Source: RGIG3009 sp045578625
GTDB taxonomy: Bacteria; Bacillota; Clostridia; Oscillospirales; Acutalibacteraceae
Assembly: GCA_045578625.1 (NCBI GenBank)
Contig: JAZNKN010000008.1
Coordinates: 1-25,596 of the forward strand
Direction: 5' to 3'
DNA: 25,596 nucleotides
Made by a program: the position numbers and the translations under genes. Under the pieces are notes generated by a model. It ran no database searches. It was not told where the DNA came from and saw nothing but the letters and a program-made list of their open reading frames with translations. Positions 7,154 to 14,131 of this stretch are shown here, piece by piece. The stretch's first letter is position 1; every line of letters begins with the position of its first letter.

Positions 7154-8565
7154 TGGAGGAAAAAACTCAGGGCGAATTGCTGCGGGAGCAGCTGTGCTAT
7201 CAGCCGAAAAACGCCTATCGCGTGCTGTCGGATGAGGAGTTGGAGCAGGTCGAGGCGTATGCAGCGAAGTACAAGTGCTATCTGGATCGCGCCAAGACTG
7301 AGCGCGAAGCGGTGATCGAATCGGTGCGTATGGCACAGGAAAACGGCTTTGTTCCGTTTGACCCTGCAAAGCCGCTCAAGCCCGGCGATCGGGTGTATAC
7401 CGTAAACCGCGGTAAGGCACTGATTCTGGCGGTCATTGGTGAGAAGCCGATCGAGGAGGGTGTTTCCATCGCGGCGGCGCACATTGATTCGCCGCGTCTG
7501 GATCTCAAGCCCAATCCGCTGTATGAGGATCGCGAGCTGGCGTATTTCGATACGCATTACTACGGCGGTATCAAAAAGTATCAGTGGACGGCAACGCCGA
7601 TGGCGCTGCACGGCGTCGTTGTGCGGCGTGACGGCACGTCTGTGGCCGTTTCCATCGGTGAAGCGGCGGACGATCCGGTGTTCTGCATCACCGATCTGCT
7701 GCCGCATCTGGGTGCCAACCAAATGAAAAAGACCGCGGCAGAGGTCATCGACGGCGAAAACCTGAACGTTCTGATCGGTTCGCGTCCGTTCCGTGATGAC
7801 GAGGGCAGCGATTCCGTCAAGCTGAATATTCTGAAGATGCTGTCAGATAAGTACGGTATCGTGGAGTCGGATTTCCTCTCGGCCGAGCTGGAGATCGTGC
7901 CGGTGTTCGGCGCGCGCGACCTCGGTCTGGATCGCAGCATGATCGGTGCCTACGGTCACGACGACCGTGTTTGTGCGTTCCCGGCGCTGACCGCGCTGTT
8001 TGCCTTGGAAAAGCCGGCGTACACCGCGCTGACGGTGTTGGCCGACAAGGAGGAGACTGGCTCAGAGGGCAATACCGGTATGCAGTCGTCCTTCCTGCGG
8101 TATTTCGTGGAGGATCTGGCGGCGGCGTTCGGCAAAGAGGGACGGCACGTTTTGAGCCGTTCGCTGTGCCTGTCTGCCGACGTGAACGTGGCGCTTGATC
8201 CACTGTATCCGGAAGTGGTCGAAGCGCGCAACTGTGCGGCGCTGAACCGCGGTGTTGTGCTGACCAAGTATACCGGTGCGCGCGGTAAGTCGGATACCAA
8301 CGACGCGTCCGCTGAGCTGATGGGCTTCTTCCGCCGTATTATGGAGAGCAACGACGTGTTGTGGCAGATCGGCGAGTTGGGTCGCGTGGACGTTGGCGGC
8401 GGCGGTACGGTCGCCAAGTATATCGCCGACCTGAACGTGGACACGGTGGATCTCGGTGTACCGGTGCTGTCGATGCACGCACCGTTTGAGGTCATTGCCA
8501 AGCCGGACGTGTATATGGCGCATAAGGCGTTTTACGCGCTTCTCTCGCGTACCGAGAACCTGTAA
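7153..8565 (+). CDS. M18 family aspartyl aminopeptidase-type metallopeptidase
   Basis: This 470-residue protein is a di-zinc aminopeptidase of family M18, cytosolic, removing N-terminal (often acidic) residues from peptides. Visible motifs are AAHIDSPRLDLKPNP (zinc-binding His near 110), the catalytic/zinc acidic pair in DKEETGSEGNTG (near 299), DVNVALDPLYPE, VDVGGGGTVAKYIA and the C-terminal SMHAPFEV (zinc His near 440). ATG at 7153 is preferred to the GTG at 7150 because of spacing from GGGGAGG (7139-7144). The start shares one base with the lytic transglycosylase stop. It is the last gene before a strong terminator. Confidence 0.93.
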   Translation: MEEKTQGELLREQLCYQPKNAYRVLSDEELEQVEAYAAKYKCYLDRAKTEREAVIESVRMAQENGFVPFDPAKPLKPGDRVYTVNRGKALILAVIGEKPIEEGVSIAAAHIDSPRLDLKPNPLYEDRELAYFDTHYYGGIKKYQWTATPMALHGVVVRRDGTSVAVSIGEAADDPVFCITDLLPHLGANQMKKTAAEVIDGENLNVLIGSRPFRDDEGSDSVKLNILKMLSDKYGIVESDFLSAELEIVPVFGARDLGLDRSMIGAYGHDDRVCAFPALTALFALEKPAYTALTVLADKEETGSEGNTGMQSSFLRYFVEDLAAAFGKEGRHVLSRSLCLSADVNVALDPLYPEVVEARNCAALNRGVVLTKYTGARGKSDTNDASAELMGFFRRIMESNDVLWQIGELGRVDVGGGGTVAKYIADLNVDTVDLGVPVLSMHAPFEVIAKPDVYMAHKAFYALLSRTENL

Positions 8566-8567
8566 GA

Positions 8568-8595
8568 ACCGAACAAGCAGAGACCTCATAGGATG
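8568..8595 (+). promoter_or_regulatory. Possible sigma-K-like promoter inside the terminator
   Basis: ACC (8568-8570), 16 nt, then CATAGGATG (8587-8595), close to the Bacillus sigma-K pattern AC...CATAnnnTA. Only 20 nt separate the terminator T-tract from dpaA, so a promoter for the spore genes has to lie here or upstream. Initiation would fall near 8600-8603, in the terminator loop, giving a transcript without the 5' arm. This is by-eye matching to a loose consensus. Confidence 0.3.
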
Positions 8596-8624
8596 GAACA
8601 AACCGTCCTATGAGGTCTTTTTTT
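8581..8624 (+). terminator. Strong rho-independent terminator after the M18 aminopeptidase gene
   Basis: A perfect 13-bp stem (8581-8593 with 8606-8618) with a 12-nt loop, followed by seven T residues. It ends the promoter-3596 operon and separates it from the spore genes. Confidence 0.95.
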
Positions 8625-8644
8625 AATGCAAAGGGAGGAGTTGT

Positions 8645-9529
8645 ATGCGAACGATTGAGACGTTTGCCGTCATTGGCGGCGACCTGCGCTCGGCGTATCT
8701 GGCAGGGGCATTGGCAGCGGAGGGGAGCCGTGTGATCAGTTCCGGATTTGACGGCACGGAACTTCCGGCGTGCGTGACGGCGTGTACCAATCCGACACAG
8801 GCGATCGCGTTGGCGGATTGCGTTATTTTGCCGTTACCGGTCAGTACGGACGGCGTCAACGTCAATGCGCCGTTTTCCCGTATTCCCATTCCGTTGGAAA
8901 CGGTGGTGCAGGTGATGCGAGAGGATCAGCTGCTGCTCGGCGGTCAGCTCAGCGAAGCCCTGCGGCGGGATCTGGCGCTGCGGGGCTTGACTGCCGGCGA
9001 CTATTTCAGCCGAGAAGAATTGGCGGTGCTGAACGCCGTTCCCACCGCCGAGGGTGCGATCCAACTGGCGATGGAGGAGCTGCCGATCACGCTGTCCGGT
9101 GCGCGGTGCCTGATCACCGGATACGGACGAATCGGGCGCGTGCTGGCGCGGCTGCTGAACGCTTTGGATGCGTATGTTACCGTAGCGGCGCGTCGCTGCT
9201 CCGACCGCGCGTGGGCCGAGGCGCAGGGGAGTGCGGCGATGGAACTGTCCAAGTTACCCGGAAAAGGTCGCTACGACGTTATCTTCAACACGGTGCCGTA
9301 TAAGATATTTACCCGCGAACTGTTGGAAAAGATCGACAGTGGTACGCTGATCATCGATCTCGCCTCCCGTCCCGGCGGGGTGGATTTCAACGCGGCGGCA
9401 CAGCTGCGGCTCAAAACGATCTGGGCGCTGTCGCTGCCGGGGCGTGTGGCGCCTAAAAGTGCCGGCACGATCATCAAGCAGACCATCCTGAACATGATAA
9501 AGGAGGAGTCGGAATGGAACTCAAAGTAG
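8645..9529 (+). CDS. dpaA: Dipicolinate synthase subunit A
   Basis: With DpaB it oxidises the dihydrodipicolinate-pathway intermediate to dipicolinic acid, the Ca-chelated compound of the spore core; it is made in the mother cell. The 294-residue protein has an N-terminal dipicolinate-synthase domain (FAVIGGDLRSAYLAGAL, 7-23) and a second Rossmann domain with the NAD(P) motif LITGYGRIGRVLARLLN (156-172). The C-terminus has SLPGRVAPKSAGTIIKQTI, typical of SpoVFA. The SD is GGGAGG before ATG 8645. It overlaps dpaB by 16 nt. Confidence 0.96.
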   Translation: MRTIETFAVIGGDLRSAYLAGALAAEGSRVISSGFDGTELPACVTACTNPTQAIALADCVILPLPVSTDGVNVNAPFSRIPIPLETVVQVMREDQLLLGGQLSEALRRDLALRGLTAGDYFSREELAVLNAVPTAEGAIQLAMEELPITLSGARCLITGYGRIGRVLARLLNALDAYVTVAARRCSDRAWAEAQGSAAMELSKLPGKGRYDVIFNTVPYKIFTRELLEKIDSGTLIIDLASRPGGVDFNAAAQLRLKTIWALSLPGRVAPKSAGTIIKQTILNMIKEESEWNSK

Positions 9530-10083
9530 GCTTTGCGCTGTGTGGCTCGTTTTGCACCTTCCACCGCGCTCTGGAGCAGATGGAGGTCCTGACCGCCGAG
9601 GGGATGACCCTGACACCGATCCTGTCCTACTGCGCCGCCTCCACCGACACCCGCTTCGGTGCGGCGCAGGATTGGATCAGCCGTTTTACCGCCGTGACCG
9701 GCAACCGACCGCTGATGACGCTGACCGAGGTCGAGCCGATCGGCCCGAAAGGGTATTTTGACGTGCTGGTGGTCGCTCCTTGCACCGGCAGTACGCTGGG
9801 ACGCTTGGCAAACGGTATCAGCGATACGCCGGTGGCACTGGCGGTGAAGTCACAGCTGCGCCGCAACCGTCCGGTCGTGATCGCGGTGTCCACCAACGAT
9901 GCCTTGGGCTTTTCGATGCGGAATATCGCACTGCTTAAAAACAGTAAGAATCTCTATTTTGTGCCTATGTCTCAGGACGATGCGGCGAATAAGCCCAACT
10001 CACTGGTGGCGGACTTTGCCAAGTTGTCGGCAGCCATCCACGCGGCGCGGGTGGGGGTGCAGCTGCAGCCGCTGTTTGAATGA
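9514..10083 (+). CDS. dpaB: Dipicolinate synthase subunit B (flavoprotein)
   Basis: Flavoprotein-like subunit of dipicolinate synthase (SpoVFB), partner of DpaA. It is 189 residues. The fold signature is VGFALCGSFCTFHRALEQM at the N-terminus, VVAPCTGSTLGRLANGISDTP (about 86-106), VVIAVSTNDALG and YFVPMSQDDAANKPNSLVADF near the end. The start at 9514 is preceded by AAGGAGG and lies inside the dpaA 3' end. The next gene starts in the overlapping ATGA at 10080. Confidence 0.96.
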   Translation: MELKVGFALCGSFCTFHRALEQMEVLTAEGMTLTPILSYCAASTDTRFGAAQDWISRFTAVTGNRPLMTLTEVEPIGPKGYFDVLVVAPCTGSTLGRLANGISDTPVALAVKSQLRRNRPVVIAVSTNDALGFSMRNIALLKNSKNLYFVPMSQDDAANKPNSLVADFAKLSAAIHAARVGVQLQPLFE

Positions 10084-10763
10084 GGAGGCGTTTGCGACGT
10101 CCCAAGGACGGACGCTATGCGCGTGCGGGATTGTGTCTGCTGTTGGCGGTAGTGCTTCTGGTGGTCGGTGTGGTCTCGGTGGACGGACGCTTGCGTCCAC
10201 TGATACAAAGCTACGGATATATGTCGGCACGCCGTAGCGCGATGATGGCGGTACATACCGGTGTGGAACGGGTGCTGTCGGATGAGCAGGTGACCTACGG
10301 GAACTTTATCACCGTGCTGCGCAACGATGAGGGACGCGTGATGTCTGCTGAGACGGACGTGACCGCGATCAATCGCTTGAAGGCTGCGGTATCCAACGAG
10401 GTGATGAAAGAACTGTCAGCCAGAGAAACACAGATCGCGCGTATCCCGCTTGGCAGTGTGGTCGGTGGCAGTTTCTTTACCGGCCGCGGTCCCTTTTTGT
10501 CGATTACGATCCATACCAGCGGTGCGGTCATTACCACGCTTTCCGGTGAATTTACCGATGCCGGTATCAACCAGACCAAGCACAGTTTGTATCTGGATAT
10601 GACGGTGATGATGACGGCAGCACTACCGTTGGAGCGCGTCGGCGTGGAACTGGAAACACGGTTTTTGGTGTGCGAGACAGTATTCGTCGGTGAAGTGCCG
10701 GAGACGGTGCTTCAGATGGATCTCGGGAATTCCGTGGATAAGTTTTTTGGCGCAACCGATTGA
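10080..10763 (+). CDS. yunB: Sporulation protein of the YunB family
   Basis: YunB in Bacillus is a membrane protein made in the mother cell and needed for normal sporulation; its biochemical role is not known. This 227-residue protein has a basic N-terminus, one membrane segment (about 14-33, ARAGLCLLLAVVLLVVGVVS) and an outside-facing domain with the conserved stretch YGNFITVLRNDEGRVMSAETDV and the IPLGSVVGGSFFTGRGP motif characteristic of YunB. It overlaps dpaB by 4 nt (ATGA), which supports a sporulation role through co-expression with dipicolinate synthase. Confidence 0.88.
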   Translation: MRRRLRRPKDGRYARAGLCLLLAVVLLVVGVVSVDGRLRPLIQSYGYMSARRSAMMAVHTGVERVLSDEQVTYGNFITVLRNDEGRVMSAETDVTAINRLKAAVSNEVMKELSARETQIARIPLGSVVGGSFFTGRGPFLSITIHTSGAVITTLSGEFTDAGINQTKHSLYLDMTVMMTAALPLERVGVELETRFLVCETVFVGEVPETVLQMDLGNSVDKFFGATD

Positions 10764-10788
10764 AATGTGGCCTGACTTTTGCTATACT
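10760..10788 (+). promoter_or_regulatory. Sigma-A promoter for ligA
   Basis: TTGAAA (10760-10765), 17-nt spacer, TATACT (10783-10788) with extended-10 TGC just before it. The -35 box overlaps the yunB stop codon. This lets ligA be expressed in vegetative cells independently of the spore genes. Confidence 0.85.
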
Positions 10789-10819
10789 ATAAGCATAGTA
10801 AACCAAGGGAAGTGGCGGC

Positions 10820-12793
10820 ATGGATTTTGAAAGTGCGCGTATTCGCATTACCGAGCTGCGGCAGGAGATCGATTATCACAGTCGGCGGTATTATGACGAG
10901 GACGCACCCGAGATCGAGGACGACGAGTTTGACCGACTCACGCGAGAGCTGCGGCAGTTGGAGGAAGCCTATCCCCAGCTGATCACCGCCGATTCGTATA
11001 CTCAGCGTGTCCACGGCGAGCTGTCGCGTCTGTTTACCCCGGTCGAGCACGAGGTGCCGCTGGGTAGTCTGCAGGACGTGTTCTCGTTAGAGGAGCTGCG
11101 TGATTTCGACAAGCGCGTGCGTGAGGAGTTGTCCGAACCGGTATACGTGGTGGAGCCCAAGATCGACGGCTTGTCCATCGCCCTGGAATATCGCGACGGC
11201 GTGTTCGTCCGCGGTGCCACACGCGGCGACGGACAGACCGGTGAGGACGTGTCCGCCAATCTGCGTACCATTGCGGACATTCCGGCAAAGCTTACCGAAG
11301 CAGTCGACCGCGTCATCGTGCGCGGCGAGGTATATATGCCGCGTCGGCAGTTTGCGGCCTTGGTGGAGCAGCAGGAGCAAAACGGCGAAAAGACCTTTAA
11401 GAACCCGCGCAACGCCGCAGCAGGATCGCTTCGCCAGAAGGATCCCACGGTTACAAAAAGCCGCGGTTTATCGATCTTTGTGTTTAATATGCAGTTGTTG
11501 CAGGGGGAGACCGTTTCCTCACATGCTGCTTCGTTGGAGCGTATGCGTGAGTTGGGTTTCTCGGTCATTCCGTTCTACCGCCGTACCGGCTCGATCGAAG
11601 AGGTGCTGGACGAGGTTCGCCGCATCGGCGAACAGCGCGGCAGCCTGCCGTTCGATATCGACGGTGCGGTGATAAAGGTAGACGATTTTGCCGACCGCGA
11701 GCAGCTCGGCAGTACCAGTAAGTATCCGCGTTGGGCGGTGGCCTACAAATACCCGCCGGAGGAAAAGCAAACGGTGCTGCGTGATATTGAGATCACCGTC
11801 GGGCGTACCGGCGTGTTGACGCCCACCGGCGTGTTTGATCCGGTCACCTTGGCCGGTACGACCGTCAGCCGTGCCACGCTGCACAATGCCGATTTCATCC
11901 GCGAAAAGGGGCTGAACATCGGCGACACCGTCGTGCTTCGCAAGGCGGGGGATATCATTCCGGAGGTCGTGCGGGTGGTTCAGCATACCGGTGAGCCGTA
12001 CGAACTGCCCACCGTCTGTCCCTCCTGCGGTCAGGCCGCTACCCACGAAGCAGGGGAGGCGGCGTTGCGCTGTGGCAATCCGGAGTGTCCGGCACAGTTC
12101 CTACAGCGTCTTATCCATTTCGCATCGCGCGATGCGATGGATATCGAGGGCCTCGGTCCGGCTGTGCTGGAGCAGTTCGTGGATGCGGGGCTCATCACCC
12201 ATATCGACGATCTGTATACCTTGGAGCGTGAGGCGATCCAACAGTTGGAGGGCAAGGGGGATAAATCGGCGGATAATCTGCTGAAAGCCATCGCTGCTTC
12301 CTGCGAGGCAGATCTGTCGCGCCTACTATTTGCGTTGGGGATCCGCCACATCGGCCAAAAGGCAGCAAAGCTACTTGCACAGCGCTTTGTTACGATGGAC
12401 GCCGTGATGGCGGCTGACCGTGAGGAATTGCTGTCCATCGACGGCTTCGGCGAGATCATGGCGGACAACGTGCTGCAGTTCTTTGCATTGGAGCCGTCCC
12501 GACAGCTGATCGAGCGCCTGCGCGCGTGCGGCATCAACATGGAATGCCACACGCAGCAGACCGATCGCCGCTTTGAGGGAATGACTTTTGTGCTGACCGG
12601 CACGCTGCCGACCCTTACCCGCGATCAGGCGGCGGCGCTCATTGAGCAGTACGGCGGAAAGACCTCCGGCAGCGTTTCTAAAAAGACAAGCATCGTGCTG
12701 GCGGGCGAAAACGCCGGCAGCAAGCTGACCAAGGCACAGGAGTTAGGTATTCGTATCATTGATCAAGAGGAATTCCAATCGATGCTTATGTAA
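10820..12793 (+). CDS. ligA: NAD-dependent DNA ligase
   Basis: It seals nicks in DNA using NAD in replication and repair. The 657-residue protein has the full domain order: Ia domain, adenylation domain with the nucleophile K114 in EPKIDGLSI, OB fold, a four-Cys zinc finger (CPSCGQ and CGNPECP, about 400-425), helix-hairpin-helix repeats (about 430-570) and a C-terminal BRCT domain (FEGMTFVLTGTL onward, about 584-657). Start ATG 10820 has an AAGGGA SD. It has its own promoter at 10760 and a terminator at 12819; the usual neighbour pcrA is not here. Confidence 0.97.
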   Translation: MDFESARIRITELRQEIDYHSRRYYDEDAPEIEDDEFDRLTRELRQLEEAYPQLITADSYTQRVHGELSRLFTPVEHEVPLGSLQDVFSLEELRDFDKRVREELSEPVYVVEPKIDGLSIALEYRDGVFVRGATRGDGQTGEDVSANLRTIADIPAKLTEAVDRVIVRGEVYMPRRQFAALVEQQEQNGEKTFKNPRNAAAGSLRQKDPTVTKSRGLSIFVFNMQLLQGETVSSHAASLERMRELGFSVIPFYRRTGSIEEVLDEVRRIGEQRGSLPFDIDGAVIKVDDFADREQLGSTSKYPRWAVAYKYPPEEKQTVLRDIEITVGRTGVLTPTGVFDPVTLAGTTVSRATLHNADFIREKGLNIGDTVVLRKAGDIIPEVVRVVQHTGEPYELPTVCPSCGQAATHEAGEAALRCGNPECPAQFLQRLIHFASRDAMDIEGLGPAVLEQFVDAGLITHIDDLYTLEREAIQQLEGKGDKSADNLLKAIAASCEADLSRLLFALGIRHIGQKAAKLLAQRFVTMDAVMAADREELLSIDGFGEIMADNVLQFFALEPSRQLIERLRACGINMECHTQQTDRRFEGMTFVLTGTLPTLTRDQAAALIEQYGGKTSGSVSKKTSIVLAGENAGSKLTKAQELGIRIIDQEEFQSMLM

Positions 12794-13328
12794 TCTTTAG
12801 CAGAATATATCGCACCGTCTCCGCCGCTGAAAAACAAGCGGCGGAGATGTTTTTTAGACTGTTTTCGTTGAGGTCACTGCCGTTTTGTTCCTCGCTTTGG
12901 CGGTGCTTGCGCTCAAGGGCGGTTAAATGCCCCAAAATGGCATCGGAACGTGGATAGTCGGGAAAAGATGACACCACGACTTGTAACAGCCGGCATTCCT
13001 CGTTAATGGCGGAAAGTAGAGCGGTGTCGTTGGGATGGACGGTAGGCTGACGTTGGCGAAACAAGGCCAGCACCGCTTCCTCTGTGTAATATGCTACCTT
13101 TTCCGTTACCTGACGCAAGCGCAGCAGGTCCTCACGATCGATCGGCGTAATAAAAGCGTGGCGCAGCTCCTCAAAGGTTGCTTGCATGGCAATATCAGCT
13201 GTGCGGCGGCGCAGACGGATCGTGCGTACGGTCTCGTCGGTGATTGCCTGTCGTTGCCGTAGCTGCTCCAGTGCCCGCAGTGCTTCCCGTATACTGTTTT
13301 CACATTGCTCATAGATCGGATGTTTCAT
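12786..13328 (-). CDS. DUF47/PhoU-like protein
   Basis: A 180-residue, largely helical cytoplasmic protein. The segment LRRRTADIAMQATFEELRHAFITPIDREDLLRLRQVTEKVAYYTEEAV matches the DUF47 signature (a helix with a conserved AD, then FITPIDREDI-L). DUF47 proteins are PhoU-like and usually sit next to a Pit phosphate permease; no permease is present here. SD GGGAGGCG lies 5 nt before the start. Its 3' end overlaps ligA by 8 nt, and its last 25 or so codons are read through the ligA terminator hairpin, so the C-terminal tail may be a lineage-specific extension. I could not find a convincing promoter or a terminator of its own. Confidence 0.75.
   Translation of the reverse strand: MKHPIYEQCENSIREALRALEQLRQRQAITDETVRTIRLRRRTADIAMQATFEELRHAFITPIDREDLLRLRQVTEKVAYYTEEAVLALFRQRQPTVHPNDTALLSAINEECRLLQVVVSSFPDYPRSDAILGHLTALERKHRQSEEQNGSDLNENSLKNISAACFSAAETVRYILLKIT
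12819..12855 (+). terminator. Terminator for ligA, lying inside the convergent gene's 3' end
   Basis: A 10-bp GC-rich stem (12819-12828 with 12837-12846), 8-nt loop, then ATG and six to seven T. It is oriented for ligA. It lies within the last codons of the opposite-strand DUF47 gene. Confidence 0.85.
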
Positions 13329-13500
13329 AGATACGCCTCCCGCTAGTTACTATATCGGGGCGTGTCTTTTTTTATGACAAGCACCGTAGGACGAGCATAC
13401 ATTGTAAGTGTAACGGTTTTGAAAAACGTGTGCGAGGATTGATGCCGCTGTTTTTGGGGCATACTACTCTCACATAACCGATGGGAAAGGAACGAAAGGT

Positions 13501-13872
13501 ATGCAAACTGTTCGTCGCGGTGATATTTACTATGCGGATCTGAGTCCGGTGGTCGGTTCGGAGCAGGGAGGGATCCGCCCGGTGCTGATCGTTCAGAATG
13601 ATGTCGGCAACCGCTTCAGCCCGACGGTGATCGCCGCTGCCATTACCAGCCAAAAGGATAAGGCGCGCCTGCCGACGCATATTCAGGTCAACTCGACCGA
13701 CAGCGGACTGAGTCGGGATTCGGTCGTGCTGTTGGAACAGATACGTACCATCGATAAGCGGCGGCTGAAAGAACATATGGGGCGATTGGATGAGTTCTCC
13801 ATGAACCGCATCGATCAGGCGCTGCAGATCAGCTTCGGTCTGGGAGTAGATGCCCCGCGTCGCAACCTGTAA
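13501..13872 (+). CDS. ndoA: MazF/PemK-type endoribonuclease toxin (NdoA-like), no antitoxin beside it
   Basis: Bacillus NdoA (EndoA) is a sequence-specific mRNA interferase cutting at UACAU. This 123-residue protein is very close to it along its whole length: RRGDIYYADLSPVVGSEQGG, RPVLIVQND-GNRFSPT, LPTHI, DSVVLLEQIRTIDK and ALQIS. The catalytic Arg and Thr of the family correspond to R26 and T49. In Bacillus a CopG-like antitoxin gene (ndoAI) lies directly upstream; here the 172 nt upstream contain no such ORF. SD GGGAAAGGAA is 8 nt before ATG 13501. It is monocistronic, with its own terminator. A weak promoter candidate (TTGATG at 13439, CATACT at 13460) has too short a spacer to be sure. 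Confidence 0.93.
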   Translation: MQTVRRGDIYYADLSPVVGSEQGGIRPVLIVQNDVGNRFSPTVIAAAITSQKDKARLPTHIQVNSTDSGLSRDSVVLLEQIRTIDKRRLKEHMGRLDEFSMNRIDQALQISFGLGVDAPRRNL

Positions 13873-13880
13873 GCTGCTCC

Positions 13881-13917
13881 ATCCGTCACCACAGCGTGCT
13901 GCGGTGGCGGATTTTTT
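13881..13917 (+). terminator. Terminator after ndoA
   Basis: A 14-bp stem with one mismatch and one G-T pair (13881-13894 with 13899-13912), CGTG loop, then six T. Confidence 0.9.
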
Positions 13918-14010
13918 GGTGCCGCGCCTTTTCGACTTTTTCGGCGAGAGGGGAGGGTGTATACTGAGCAATGACCGCGCGTATTTTTCAGCTTCACCAA
14001 AAAAGTGAGA

Positions 14011-14048
14011 AGTATTTATGCATTTTTACCAAAAATCGAATAAATGCT
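14011..14048 (+). promoter_or_regulatory. AT-rich imperfect dyad upstream of the glycogen operon promoter
   Basis: AGTATTTAT (14011-14019) pairs with ATAAATGCT (14040-14048), and ATTTTT (14022-14027) with AAAAAT (14031-14036), with a small internal loop and a 3-nt turn. It ends 33 bp before the -35 box of the glg promoter. It could be an operator or curved DNA; no protein is assigned. The rest of 13918-14081 shows nothing else I can name. Confidence 0.4.
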
Positions 14049-14081
14049 GTGAGAAAGTTATAAGAAAATATCTAAATTCGC

Positions 14082-14111
14082 TTGACAGTATAGGCTTAGA
14101 ATTGCTAAAAT
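14082..14111 (+). promoter_or_regulatory. Sigma-A promoter of the glycogen operon
   Basis: TTGACA (14082-14087), 18-nt spacer, TAAAAT (14106-14111) preceded by the extended-10 TGC. The leader to glgB is only about 15 nt, so control is probably at initiation. Confidence 0.85.
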
Positions 14112-14131
14112 ATGGGTAGAGAGGTTATACA

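Noticed and set aside
13349..13380. Promoter for the DUF47 gene on the minus strand (TTGTCA and TATAGT)
   Set aside because: Spacer is 20 nt, outside the normal sigma-A range, so not called.
13931..13965. Second promoter for the glycogen operon around TATACT at 13960
   Set aside because: No acceptable -35 at 16-18 nt; the promoter at 14082 is far better.
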